Assembly (NCBI GenBank): GCA_029962745.1
Contig: CM057151.1
Location: forward strand, 32,422,964 to 32,486,963
Origin: Echinometra lucunter
Taxonomy: Eukaryota > Echinodermata > Echinoidea > Camarodonta > Echinometridae
Direction of reading: 5' to 3'
Length of the DNA stretch: 64,000 bases
Numbering within the stretch: the first letter of the stretch is position 1; each line of letters starts with the position of its first letter. Below are positions 22,601 through 37,600 of the stretch, piece by piece. Position numbers and translations under genes: made by a program. The notes under the pieces are model-generated. The model had not been told where the DNA came from, made no database searches, and worked only from the letters and a program-made list of their open reading frames with translations.

Positions 22601-25600
22601 ATGGCTGATTCTGTAGTTGTACTCTCCAAGTTTTTAAACCAGTTAATCATGACACCTAAAGACAATGCCTCCAAACAACGATTTGCTGGTGTATACCAGG
22701 GTAAAAATACTTTTTTTCCCACAAAAGCTATTCTCTGCAAAAAAAAAAAAAGCTCTCGTGGACAACTTTACAGGAACTACTTCTAGGCCCAACAGAGCTA
22801 TGCTGAATTTTAATTGCTGATATCCCGATTTTCTCCTTGAGAGTAAGCATAATTGAGTATCAGTATGATGTGTTAAATATGTAGGTTGTTTCAAGAAATG
22901 TTAATTCTGATGCTCCTAGATCACGATTCGCGAATTTGTTGCTTATTTTTCAGGCGACTCTGAAGAAAATGGTTGCCCCAAGGAGTTGGGTTTTAAGGAT
23001 TCTAAGGAGCTATTTGAGTTCCGCCGGGAGCTAAATCACTCGTCACCCCCGGGTATTTTTTACCCTGGCACTGTACACCCTTCTTTCTAGTCTGACATAC
23101 AATAAACAGGGCACAAAGGGATGAGGGTTAGCAATGATACAATACAATGAATTCATTTATATAATGTTCTCACATATGAGTGGTTTCTGAGGGCTTAAAT
23201 GCAAAGTTCCAACAATAAGCATAAATACCATGTTAAAGGCAGGGGATCCCATTGCAAATTCTCTGAAACCTCATGAAACTTACGAGGGTCGAGCAGTATA
23301 CCGTACCGATCATGTGTATGAAATATCATAGTCATAGGCTTTGCAACTTTTTTTGTAGGAAATGAAAACTATCCCAATCTATAAGAACCGTTACAACAGT
23401 TTGAATTCAAACATCAAGCAGATGAGTGCAAGCACCAGAAAATGGGTCCGGATCAGTGTGTGAATAATGGGTGCATGTGTGTGTACTGTGGTGTGTGTTA
23501 CGCATAATGCTGTATGAATGTTCACTGGGATATTCCCAGATATGTACATCACTGAATTGGAAAATATGTCCCTTCACATAATTTGTACGTAGGCACATCA
23601 TTAATTCAATTGAAATTTATTTTTCATATTTTCCCCATTGAGAAGAAGTTTCCTGTTTTGTTATTTTGAGGGAAGATCTTCATTATCTACCTCTACAATA
23701 TGACATGCATTGAAGGTAAAGTTGATTTTTTTGGGCTCCAAAAGGGATCCCCTACCTTTAAGAAATGCCCTTGAAATGTCCTTGAAGTGTCCCTTAATTC
23801 CAAATATAGTGAGAATTTCTTAGAAATAGTTTATAACTTGGTAACAAATTTTGATGATGTATGTCTGGTCATGTATCTGTGTATAGCGCATATTGTCAAT
23901 TTCAGCAGGCCTGTGTTAATTTCATATCAATATGAAGATTCCGAATACTTACAACACACAATCATTCTTATGTCCCACATGCAATCAATCCACTTCTACA
24001 AAACTGAATATGCAATCGCACCAGAAGGACTCAACTTCATTGTTGCACTAACCTTTGATATCCTTGGCATTAAGATGAACTACATGCTTGCTCCCTTTGT
24101 CATCCTCCTTGGTTTCTTCTGATTGATGTTCAGTGATGCCATCCTCCTCACTATCATCAGCATCATTCTCATCAGCAGCAGCATCTAAAGATTCCTTTAA
24201 CTCCTTCTGTAGCCATGTTGGAATCTGTTTGACACAGACATAAGAAAACAGTAATTTCGTATAGAGTACCTACATAATGTCATTTATATGAGAAAGTGAG
24301 AAAAAGTGAAAAAAAGTAAATATGAAGGAAATTGGACTAGAAGATTAGCATTGGTGGATTTTACACTGAAACAGTTACCGGTACTCACATTAACTAACAC
24401 ACATTTCTGTGAAAAATGCTTGTATTGCATGGTTTGTTGACAAATTGCTGGTTTGTTAACAGACTGCTGGTTTCTTTCTGTTTTTGTTCACTTTGTAGTT
24501 TAGTGTAGTATAGTTTTTCATTTCTCATAACAAAATACGGATGAAATACATATAATCATACAACAGAAATACATAACAATATACACATTGGATGATAAAT
24601 ATCTCAAATTAACAAATTTGATAATAGACAAAACAAAAATTGTAGGAGAAATGAGAGGAAATCAGCTAAAAAAGTAAAGCTTGTAAGAGGTAGCTGCATC
24701 ATTAAACAATTGTCAAAACATAAAAGGAGACAGACTAAGAATCAGTTGTGGGAATCCAGTTTAAAAAGACTATAGCAGAAGACATGTCTACTAAGAGGCA
24801 GTTAACCACTTGTTTGGTCTCACAGAGCTATCAGAGAGAGTCTGCTGCTTCAGTACCTTGAATGAATCTGTAAATGTTTGGTGAGGCTATGGATAATTTT
24901 TGCAGTGACAAGAAAAGAAAAGCATGATGAGAATGACTTACATTTCCCTGAGTGTCAAGCTCTGATGTTTCTGAGCTGGTATATTCATCACCAGCATCAT
25001 TGCTAAGGGTAGATGGTTGACCGGTGCTGTCTGTTGAACTCAGCAGATTGTTGTTGCTCCTGCATCAAGATAGGGTACAGAGTATTCATGTGTAAGACAT
25101 AGAAAAACAATACGGCAAAATAATCATCGTTGAGATTTAAAAGGGCTACAAGAGACTCTTTCCTTCTTCGCCATGTGCTTCAATTAACAAGTGATTTGAA
25201 AGCCAACATTTCATAATACATATACACAAGTAATAATAATAATAATAATGGAGGCTTCTTGCAGAGATATGTAGCTGTTTGGTTGTTTGCCGTAACATCG
25301 TAACAAGCGCAATAAAACCGGAACAAATACAGCAAACTATAATGGTTGGCATCTCTGTTCCTGTATAGCGCTCAGGTCCGTCACATCGTGACGTTCATGG
25401 CACTCCAACATTATTACCCCAGTGACAGCTTAGTGGCCAAATATGTAGTGTTCTAGCATATATCAGGTCCCCATTTACACCTGGGTTGACAGTAGCAAAC
25501 ATGGATTAATGTCTTGCCAAAAGACATTAGGGACAGGCTGGGATTTGATCCCTCAACCCTTTGAGAGAGAGTCAAGTGAATGAACCATTACACCACAGCA

Positions 25601-28600
25601 TCTCCACCAGTACAAGCTGTCACAATGGTCATCTACTTCAAAAGGCCATCTGTTAAGAGCCTAACTTACCCTTTTTATGCTTAGGTGTAAAGGAGAGTAA
25701 CATGGTGCCTTTGGGTGGCTTAACCCAATGAATACAATTTAATTTTGGCTCACACACATTTTCCATAGACTCCAGCCCACCCCCATCTTGGGCTCAGTAC
25801 TCAATGGATTAAATGGTGAGTTGATAGGTTATGTGCTCCATAGGCTCCATAGGCTCTTAAATAGTGTTATTCCATCACTACCTTGTTGTAAACTCAACAG
25901 TCTGATTCTGTTTTTCAGCCGAGAGAATTTACAGCAATTCATGTATCTTACTATTCCTAAATACATTTAATGATTATGATATTAATACCATATGCAAGTA
26001 ACAAGGAATAGCTTGAATACTTACAGTTTTCGAAGGAAATTCCTTCGTTTTCTCTTGGACTTCTTTCTTGGCAGAGGGCAGCTTGTTTCTAGCTGAACAA
26101 AGATGTTCTCTCCTTGGCAGAACACTTGACTTAGACTAAGCTCATATGAATCATCATTGCCCTCTGAACCAAGTCTGAAAAATGCATCAGTAGAATAAGA
26201 CTGACTTTCAGGTAATGTTTGATACTACCAGACATTCGTGTAAGTCTACATAAATGAAACTTTATATAAGATCTAATGACCGCTGCACACTTTAGCATTG
26301 TTCTCAGTATATTCCATAATCAAATTAAGTATAAACTGGAACTGGTAATTGTCTGCATAAAAAAGTGGACAGAAAGAATGAGAATAAAGACCAAAGAAAA
26401 CTCTTGACAAAATTAAGAGGTGATTTGTTGTTGACAACATAACATCAGAAAAAAGAAAAACTCATTTTGGATATAGGTTTCTCATATAAAAGGAAATCTA
26501 AGAATATAGTCTAAATAAAACTAGAAATATCAATTCCATGCAAAGGAAGTTGTGAAATTTCTGCCATACAATATAACCTCCCATAGTTTATAATTTGCAA
26601 TATGACATGAACCACATATTGAAATTCCTCAATGATTCTTATAACTGTGCTATCATGATCCAAGGCTTCTCAGTTTACCACAGAATATCATTAATGCCAA
26701 ATGAAGACCTAAAAGCTTACTCACTTCAGTATAGGTGTTGGCTGGAGGAAGAGTTCTGATCGCTCAGGACTATCAATGCTCATCTGACTGGTAGCACTGG
26801 TCATGTGACGACGATTCCCCCCACCTGATCCACCTAGATGGGTCAAAGGTAACCAGTTAATGTTACAAATGGAATAACACAATACAAATATAAGCAGCAT
26901 GGACGACTAGATGTGGAAGAAGGGAAGAATGAAAAGTTTTGCTAGCATTTGATGTTGATACAAAGTTAACACATAAAAAAAAAACCAACTAGATGAATCC
27001 TCAATATTTATGCCTCTGCCATTGCCAGATCAGAAATTCATGTTGATTTTTATTTTCATGTATACAATGACATCTTTGACCTTGACCTTTGACCTTTGAC
27101 CTTGTGACCTCCAAATCTAATGAGACTATCATGAGACCTTCCATATGCACACTATGAGCCAAGTTCGAAGTTGAACCATCACAGAGTTGTTAAGTTATCG
27201 CAAGAACAAGCAATTCTCATATCTATATATATATATATATATATATGACCTCTATGACCTTTGACCTTTAACCCTGACACCCAAAAATCTGATCAGATCA
27301 TTGTCCCTCCCGTATGCATGCATATGCCAAGTTTGAAGCTGCTCCATCAAATGGTTGAGTTATCGTGAGAACGGACCATTTCTATGTACATAATGACCTC
27401 TATGACCTTTGACCTTTGACCTTGAGACAAAAAAATCTAATCAGATCATTGTCCCTCCCACATGCAAACATGAGCCAAGTTTGAAGTTGATCCATCAAAT
27501 GGTTGAGTTATCATGAGAACATTTCTACGTACATAATGACCTCTATGACCTTTGACCTTGAGACACAAAATCTAATCAGGGGCCCGTTGCATAAAACTTA
27601 CTATAATAGTAACTTTACTATTGTAGTAACTTATTTGATTTTGATTGGCTGTTGATTATGTCATGTTGCTCAACAGCCAATCAAAATCCAGTAAGTTACT
27701 ATAATAGTAAAGTTACTATTATAGTAAGTTTTATGCAACGGGCCCCAGATCATTGTCCCATCGCGAGAACAAACCATTTCTATAAAGATAATGACCTCTA
27801 TGACCTTTGACCTTGAGACCCCAAAATCTAATCAGATCATTGTCCCTCCCATATGCATACACTAGCCAAGTTTGAAGTTGATATGTCAAACAGTTCTTAA
27901 GTTATCGCGAGAACGAAAACGGGATGGACGGACGGACGGACGAACAACCCGAAAACATAAAAATGAATGATATCCTTTTGCAGTGCTGATCAAGTTTTTT
28001 TTTCTATAACGGGGGAGGGCGTGGGAGATGGGGTAGGATTTTGTTTGGTGAATGATATGGCACTGAATATTTTCATGCATATTTTCATGCATAAAATCAT
28101 CAAAAATTATAACTGAAAAAAAGAAAAATAAATGACTTTGCACAATTTGAAAAGCTGAATGAGACTACTGGAATATGTCATATACGAATGACATAAAAAT
28201 GAAAAGTGCACACACATCAATTCCATCTTACATTAACAACATTTCAAGATTATTTTGTGATTGATATACAGCCACTCAACTGTCACCTTGGAAATAATTA
28301 AATGTCAAAACACATTTTGCCCCCAACAGTATTTGGGTATTTTTAGGAGATTGCAAAAATACAACTCCACCTCATCAAAATTCTATAATTTCCAAATGTA
28401 TTCATTTGGGGATAAATATGTCAATATCACTACACATCAAAATGCACTGATTTAGAACAAAAAAATGGTTGGATTTTCACTGAAAATCACACTGCACTAA
28501 GAAGTCAAATGGCATCTATTGTTTAGATAGCACAATCCTGGAATCAGCATGGGTAATGTCACACAAAAATGGGTTGAATGCCTATATCCACACATGGGCA

Positions 28601-31600
28601 GGGATTTGAACCACTTACCATCCTTATTATTTACAAGCAAAAGTTACAAAGTGCTTTACCACAGAACCCCTACAGAGGCTTGTATTTATAAAAGTGGACT
28701 ACCAGTATAAAAGATGAACCTGGTTTGACTTAGTCCACCAATATATGGAAGGACACGTGTCACACTTATAACCGGTATTCTGTCCATTTTCTTCTTCTTT
28801 TTTTAAAACAGACCCGATCTCTATGGGAAGATGAAATAAGGAATAAAAACTAATAAAACATACAACCTAATGAATAGTGACGAATGAAACACAGTTTGCT
28901 GAAAGGGCTCAGCTTTGCTTTTTTTATGTGTAGCAGTATTCTAAGGGAAACACAAATAACAGCAGCTAAACAAAACAGTCCGACCTCGCTTATCCGGCTG
29001 CGCCGGGACCGGCGCCCATCCATATAAGTGAAAAGTTATAGGGTAGAGTGGTCTATTTGCTGTAAAATATATATTTCCTTGGTGTTGTTGATGATTGTAA
29101 ATGATCAATAATATCTGTTTGCACGAGATGAAAATGAAATAAAATAAAATGGAAATTTGCCCATGTTTCTGTCTCCTAGGCTTTTAGGTGACTTGGATGA
29201 AGAATAAGAGGGAAGCTGGCCAGGAGATGCGGCCGCTTAATACAGGAGTTCGGATAAATGAGGGCCGGATAAGCGAGGTTGTACATGCATTATTTTTCTC
29301 AAAACAAATAACATACATGCATCCACTCAGTAGAAACTGATAGGATCATGAAATGAGGGACCATGCTGGGATGGACACATCAATATATCAATATACTTTT
29401 AAGAGCAAGGGAAATGAAGAGTGAGTGAAATGGTGATATGTACATAACAGCATCTAATACCTCTTTCTTCCTCTCAACTAGGAGTGGAGAAAGCCAGTTT
29501 CAATAGTGTGATAATTGTATATGGAGAACATATCAATACAGACACTACTGAAAGCATGAAAGACTTCTATAAAAAGTCTCACAGGGATTCTTTTTCTCAA
29601 ATGCCAGCGTAAATATCCAAAGTACCCACTTTATAATGGCGTGATTAATGAACATGCACAACACATCAATACATCAGCAATATGAAAAAGAAAGATGCAT
29701 CACAATCCATGTCCTTCTTCTCCGATACCATAGGAGAAATGGGTGTCTGTGGCATGAAGCAATGGATATGGAGATGCAAGCAAGCTATGTGATGAAGCTT
29801 ACCAGATTTGACGGCACTGTGCAGTGCCTGTTCAGTTATAAGCTCCTCTTTAGGCCAGATGAGAGGTACAGCTGTTTGCATGCAAGTTATGACCGAGTCG
29901 GCACAAATTACTGCAAGTACAGTACAGGCATTAGGATTTTCAAGCTTTCATGGGGCACTATTATGTTCTTTGTCATGACATTCAGCAAAAATTCGGCACT
30001 GAAAATATGATGCTTGCATTGGTAAATAATACATGAAATTCAACATGCATATACTGGATAGCATATGACAACTATATTTTGTACATACATCATTGTTAGT
30101 CATTTTTTGTCTCACTGAAGAGACTGTATAAACATAACATATAAATCAATTAATGATTGATGAAGAAAACCAAATTTGGCATGATTAGATATACTTCTTA
30201 GCATTATCATATGTTCAATCCAATCTTACACATCCAAATTCATTCACCAATGTACCCAATAATACATACTAGTCTATAGTCAAACCTCCTTGCTTACAAT
30301 TCTACAAGGATATTAATAAACCCTTTAGACTGAAAAATTAAGTGATCAAGATGACATACATGTAAGAGTTAGTATTCCCCTACTTTCTCAGAAATATAAG
30401 TGAACATTAAGTGAAGTCCTTTGGTTACAAAACTACACAATTCTAGTGATTGTGTCAATTTATAAGGGATTATTAGTTATAAATTAGGATTTTTTTTTAT
30501 TTTTTAAAACAGACCTGAGATCTCTGTACTGTTCCATATACTGTTAAAGGGAAAACAAAACAGGTTTGTTTTTGTTTTTGTTTCTGTCTTGCATACAAGT
30601 TCTTTGGCAAGACATCAATTTAAAGCTGCCACTCACCATCCCAGTGAAGTGAATGGATACCCTGAACAAACAATTCCTTGAATGTTTAAGCTGCTTCTAG
30701 TAGTCACGCTAAAGCTTGGGTAAAAATATAACTGCAGGGCCCTTAGGAGGTTCAGTATTAGTTCCAATGAGGCTACCCTGGGTAAATTAGTTTACCAGTT
30801 TATTATTATCAATATCATTCATGGGATATAACTGTACCTGTTATCCTTGTATCGGGGGAAGCACTATGAGTTCCTTTCTCTCCGTTTGGTAGAAACACAC
30901 TGTCTGTGCTGTCAGGACGCTTCTGTCTCCCCCCTGGTGGAGCACTCTTGACAACTGAAAAGGTTAAGAATGATTATCAGTTTGGGAGAAACAAAAATTC
31001 TTTCAATTCAACACAGAACAGACCTTCACACAGAGTAATCTCTTTATATACAGCATCATATTTCCTTAACTGCTAACCTATTACAAAACGTTCTGAAAAT
31101 CGAAATGAGAGGGACTACTGGTTGCATTAAAATTGCTTTGAAAATGACTGGCAATTATATAACTTAAACAAATAAAATATATACCTTCAGCTCTTGGAGT
31201 AGTTGCAGCACTCAGTGTGGAGGAGTCTTCGTTAGGAGCTGATTAAAAAAAAACAACAACAAATAAATACAACAATAGAAAATCTCATTCAACATTCACC
31301 AGATATGGTGACATAAGGTATATATTGGAGGGTACAATAACAATGTTGTCTCTGCATTCTGATAGAAATCCTACTTGACATTTCCTATTTCCAATTCCAG
31401 ATCGTTATCTTGAAAGTAGTATTGGCAAAAAATTAATTCCTACTCACCCCGCATAAATTCCCCAATCATATATTCTGGCAGGGCCTAATTGCTATTTCTC
31501 TCTGTATAAGGGGCATCACAACTCTTCATGCTCTCCAAGGGAGAAGGTGTTTGCCTTATACATGGGTGTTTACAGTATATGGGTGTTTACAGTACTATAT

Positions 31601-34600
31601 CATTTTTAAACCTAGTATCATTCATTCAGAATGTATGAGTTTTTTATGTATGTGAAAAACACAAAATTTATCATTATTAAACATCTCCTTATCTGATCCT
31701 CTTTTCCCTATCTTCCTCATTCAGTTGTACTGAACTTCCATTTGTTGAAAAGGAAATGTTAGAGTATAGTTGTTCTGAATGATTGACACACATAGGTTAT
31801 GCATATCAAAATTTATAACGAAGCTACAGAATTAAGTTGAAAATCAAATGACACACATTTCCAACTAATGGTTTCCCTAAAGGCCATTAGATTAGATAAA
31901 CAAGAGATCATGTACTAACAAAAGGAAAAAACAAAACATAACAAAAATGAAGAAAGAAACAAGATGAATGCAATGGTGTATCCCATAGGTCTCCACCTAT
32001 ATTCAGTAAACTTCATGGCCCAAACTATTCTAGAATCACTGTCTCCTCAGAAATGTATCCTGAATTGACCCCTGTGACCTGTGACCTTTAATCTACCTAC
32101 CCCAAAATCTAATCAGATCGTCTTCCCATGGTGATATATATTAGACCATGTTCAAAAATCAGATCTCACATGGTTCTTGAGATATCAGGTTAACAAGGCT
32201 AAAATCTGAAATTGACATCTGTGACCTTTGACCTACATACCACAAAACCCAATCAGATTGTCTTCCCATGGTGATACATACCAAGACTAAGTTTCGAGTT
32301 CATACCTTGAATGGTTCTTGAAATATTGTGTCAACGAAAAAAGCAGGATGGACGGATAACCCCCAAAACATAATGCCTCTCCGCCACTACCTTAAGTGGG
32401 GCGGAGGCATATGATTTTCAAATGAAATATCACTCCCAATAAAAAAGTCCCAACATATTAATAACAGATAAAGATATACAGTAACTGATAGAAGAATGTG
32501 ACTCACAACTTGATTCAGCCTTCTCTACATCATCCTTTGTGGCCTCCATGATCACATCCATTGGGATCTTGAGACTACCCGTTGACCCCAGTGACCTGCG
32601 ACCATTACTGACCTCTTGACCTTTGGTCTGGCTGAGCTCCAGGCTACTCTGGGTACTGTCATTGCCTGGTTCTGAAGTTAACCATCCCTTGCCCCAGAGA
32701 TAGAGAAAGTTGTCAGTGGCTCCGGCTACTGTATAGTCTTCTCCACATGCAACAGTCTAAAAATAGTGTGAAAGAGGGAAGGGAATGACATAAATCATAT
32801 ATGTGTAATTTTACAATAAAGGAGAGTGAAGGTGTGACATCAGACTGAAAAATATAAATCCCTTGAAAATACTCTAAACACACTGGGGCTCCATATGACT
32901 AGAGGTCTTCTTCAATATGAACATAATTTGATTTTTTCCTTCAGTATGGGTTTCTATTGGCATTTATATAAATTATGGTTGGTGTCCACCATAACAAACA
33001 TTACATGAGTTAAAAAATTAGCTTATTTTCTTTGACAAAAGGTCAACATCTCCAAGTTTTTATTCTTTACCAGTTAAACATGGCTGTGTCTGTTTCTTAG
33101 CAGATTTTCTCCTACCTCTCAAAATGCATTGAACATTCGTTACACAATGTCCGTGGACACCAAAATGGAAATGGCTGACACTTTCCCAAAATCTATTTTC
33201 TGATCGATTTTATTTGTGTGCTCTATAGACCTTTGTGATATAGATTTCTGTATATAAGTAATTGACTCCAGATGATAAAAATGATAAATCAAATATGGAA
33301 TTACAAAAGAGCCTGAAGCAAAATAAGCTTACATAGTAATCAACTCCAGTGCTATCAAAGGATTTTGCATCAGATAGGAAGTTAAATCCCTCTTACTCTG
33401 TCAAAATGAGTGGCATTCATCTAAACTTTTCACATTTCTAGAGGAAGGTATACTGAAGTGGAAGAAATTTGAAACTATAAAAAATGTTTTGTTCCATAGG
33501 ATGGGTAAAAAATGCCTTTACAGTACACTCCAAACCCATGTCACTTTCAGGCAATTTTTTAGATTTGTAGTAAAATTCATACTGAAGGGTGAGAAAGTTC
33601 TCAAAGGGGATCCATGCACTTGTTGTTGTGCTCACAATGGCCTCATAAGAAGGAAAGCATCTTGATATTCACCAAACCTGAATGGAAACCTATCTAGCAT
33701 TTGGATGGGTACAAATTAACTCTACTGCACACTCAAAACCCCATGTCATTTTCATGAAATTTGTTAAATTCTAGAGAATTCCTCTAGTGAATTTCAGTCT
33801 CAGTCTGCCCCCATATAGTGCACATATCTCTGATCGCAGAGATAAGTATCAAGATAAATATACCATAAAGAAATAATTATTTGGCATAAAATATTTGACT
33901 TACTTTTTCTCTTCTAATTTGTGCTGAGTTTTATAAAAGAAATGAAGGTGACCATGACTTTTAAAGGACATCTTTATGACTAAATTTGTATATTAAAATT
34001 CAGGAGAGGGTATGGAATGTAATGCTTTAGCTCAAGCTTGTTTAATTTGCTACAGGGTCTTACATAGTTTTCCTAGATTTACATACCATCTACATCAGGT
34101 TCTTACTGCAAACACTCACATTACCATTGTCTTAAGCATGATTTCAGTGTGTGTATCCATTGTATCAAATGTGCATCATACGCTCCTGGTGTTGTGATCA
34201 TGTAACAAAACCAGCCAGGATGCGGGGGTGAGATGCACACAAACATAATTGAGGAATGCCCTTCACAAATTTTGTTCCACTTAAAATTTGATAGTAAATT
34301 TCACATTCCTTCTTGTTTACAAAATTCTCACAGCAAATTCCTCCTAGTTGATATCTTGTAAGTTTCCTCTACAGTGAAATTAACAATTCACAGCTGTGCA
34401 TACCTGTATGTATATTTCAGCACTTAGTCTCACACCTGGTGCCTGTATATTTCACTCTTGGTATTTCCTGTGTAATCTACAAGCTGTCAATCAAGGCAGC
34501 TGCCACTAGATTGACCTCTATGAATGCCCTACTAATGATTACACAGTTCATTCAAAGTTAACAAATAACTAGAAGGTCACAATTAAATCATATTTCATCT

Positions 34601-37600
34601 ACATATTTTAGAAACAAATCATTAAATCACATCTAACTGAATAAAAGTTAAAATGAGCAGAAATAATATTGAAAACGTATCATCTGCCAAAAGCAAGATG
34701 GGTAATAACAATATATTTCAATGCAGTTACAAAACCAAGTGTATAAAAGGACTTACTGAAATTATCTTGTCAGCCATAGTTTGGACTTGTGCCGGGGCTT
34801 CCCTGGGCTTGGTGTGGCCAAAGCCTAGTTGACCATGCTGGTTCTTGCCGAACATGTAGACAAGACCTGGTTCTACTACCACTGCGCTATGATGGGGACC
34901 CACAACCATGTCCAGCACACGGAACTTGCTCAGAGCTTTTACAGCCGTTGGAACCTTCCTTCCCTCCACTTCAGTCTAGAGTGCACAAAAAGTCAAAACC
35001 ACCGTCACGACAGAAAACTTTGCACGATAATCAAAATGGGATAAATTATAGGGATGTCTATGTTGCACACTGTTTCAATTATAAGTAGTATTATAAAACG
35101 GGTTCAAGGATGTAGCCGATAGCGAGTGCGTATGCATGTCACGTGTTCATGCTTTTATTCTACGCAACCTTCCAGCCGTGCATTTTTTGTGCAGCACTGT
35201 CTAGCGCGTAAAAACTGACACGCGCGCCATGAAATACGTGGTCTTTCTAGTTGTTATCACAAGGATTTTGATGTGCTTACTCAGGGGCGCACCAAGGGCG
35301 CATCACACTGGCTACACTTGTGATGTCATAAGAGAAAGCAGATGTTGCCTCCTTGTCTGTGCGATCTGAGGAAATTTGGAGTGGTTTTAACAAATTTTCC
35401 ACTACAAAGTCATACTGCCGATCCGTTTTATAAAACAAATAATGCACAGATTTAAATTCGTGATGTTAGTGGCGATGCAGGCATCTCGGGTATTTACAAT
35501 ATTATGCAAAATTGTGCTAGTCGCATATTGTAAATACCCTCGAGTGCGCTGCATCGCCACTAACACACTCAAATCTGTGCATTATTTGTATAATATTTCA
35601 CTATTAATCAAGTCTCTTATACTCAGGCCCCTAAAGCTCCGCCATTTTGTCCAGATCCATTAGAAGGCCGACTTAAGCACCATCAATATTCATGATCAAA
35701 AATGAATAATTAATTTTGTAAGATGCTTCCAACTAGTAGCATTTGTTTGTACGCGTTATGAAACATAACACGCATCAGTTTACCGTATGCGCAGTTAATG
35801 CACAATAAATGCGCAACAAATGCGCATTAAATCAAAGTGTTAAAGGGAAAGTCCACCCTAGAAGTTTCACTATTTCAATAAAAGGAGATAAATTTGAACA
35901 GCATTTGAAAAAAGAAATGAGCAAATTGGTCAAAGAATAAGAAAATTATAGTCATTTACATTTTCTAGTAAATTACTCTCGGCTATGCAAATTGGCAACG
36001 TTGATGGCATCATATGCGAGCAGCTCTCCATTCACTTTGTACATGAAATTTCACATTTTCTAAGTTTTCTTAAAAGTTACACATTTTCTCACCCCACAGT
36101 CAAAGTATGTTATGTAAAAAGCAATTCTTCTGAACATACCTTGACTATGGGGATTAGAAAATGTATAACTTCCAAGAAACTTGAGAAAATGTGAAATTTC
36201 ATGTACAAAGTGAATGGAGAGCTGCTCGCATATGATGCTATCAATGTTGCCAATTTGCAGAGCCGAGAGTAGTTTACTAGAAAATGTAAATGAGTGTCAT
36301 TTTCTTATTCTTTGACCGATTTTGCTCATTTCTTTTTTAAATTGCTGTTCAAATTTATCTCCTTTTATCAAAACAGTGAAATTTCTTGGGTGGACTTACC
36401 CTTTAAAATAAAAATGATACGCGCAATAGATATGAATAATGCAACAGTGTTATCGATATCATCGATATCATGGTGATAACGGTTGCTTAGCGGCCCCTTC
36501 AAATGATCCGAAAGAGGCGGGGCCTAATGCCATTCACGTAATGATATCCGCTTTTCGTATATGATATGCTTATCGTCTAGTAAATCTATTACATATCTAT
36601 GCTTATACTTTTCTCCACCCCAATTCATAATTGTCAGAAGCAGTCGATTGGCAACTCTTGATAAATTGAAAATGAAGATAATGAAAAGATATTAGAAAAT
36701 TAGAATTAAGTGCAAGTTCCAGATGAAGCCTAGGCTTAAGCTCTTCAGTAGTGCCAGCATATTTTTTGTCTAACTCAAATACTAAATAAGCAATCTAATA
36801 ATAAGCATATCCAATCGCTACAAAGCTACACATGTGTAAATATCATAGCAGCTCAGTTACAGAAATGTAACCCTAAAATTAAGTGTTTTGTATTTGCAGG
36901 AAAACTCCTTTATAAATCCAACTATTCACATTTACTGTTGTTGTTGTTATTATAATTACCAATCATTATTACCTTTGTGAACATGTTTTTCATGGATGCC
37001 AAAAAGCCTTGTCTGTGGTTAAGACCAAGTTTGTTGTAGGCATTGCTGCCACAAGCCAACAAGCAGCCCATGTCAGTCAGAAACATTGTACCATCCACGC
37101 CACATTTGACTTCTTGAATGAAGACAGGGTCACGGAGGGTCACCTCCATTGGTTCACAACTAGATAAGTGAAATCACATCATGTATGACAATTATTATTA
37201 TCAATTATTAAGTATTTGGCATCACCTGGGCCTGGGAGGGAAAAGGCAAACTTAATCACTGTGACCCTAGGGTCTCTGCACCTAATAAAACTAATTGGGA
37301 TGTGCAGGTGTAACACTCAGGGGTCTCCCCTACTCTTCTTGGAATAGTGCAGTTGGTTCTTTATATATAAAGGCAGTGACTCTCTTCTATGCATGGCCTC
37401 CATTTAAGGTCCTATCTGACGGACAGAGTGTTTTTCACTGAAACATAGCCGGTATCTATGAAACGGGAGGGGCATGTTAACACACAATGCAGGCTTCAAT
37501 CATCCGCCCAGGGTGAACTCGAACCCACAATCAACTGAACCAACTCGCCTCCAAATGGCAATATCATAATCATCAATGAAGAGAGAGGCAAGACAGGACA

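Noticed and set aside
29648..30010. 120-codon plus-strand open frame
   Set aside because: Intronic and antisense to the gene, no recognisable motif, and interrupted by indels in the duplicate block.
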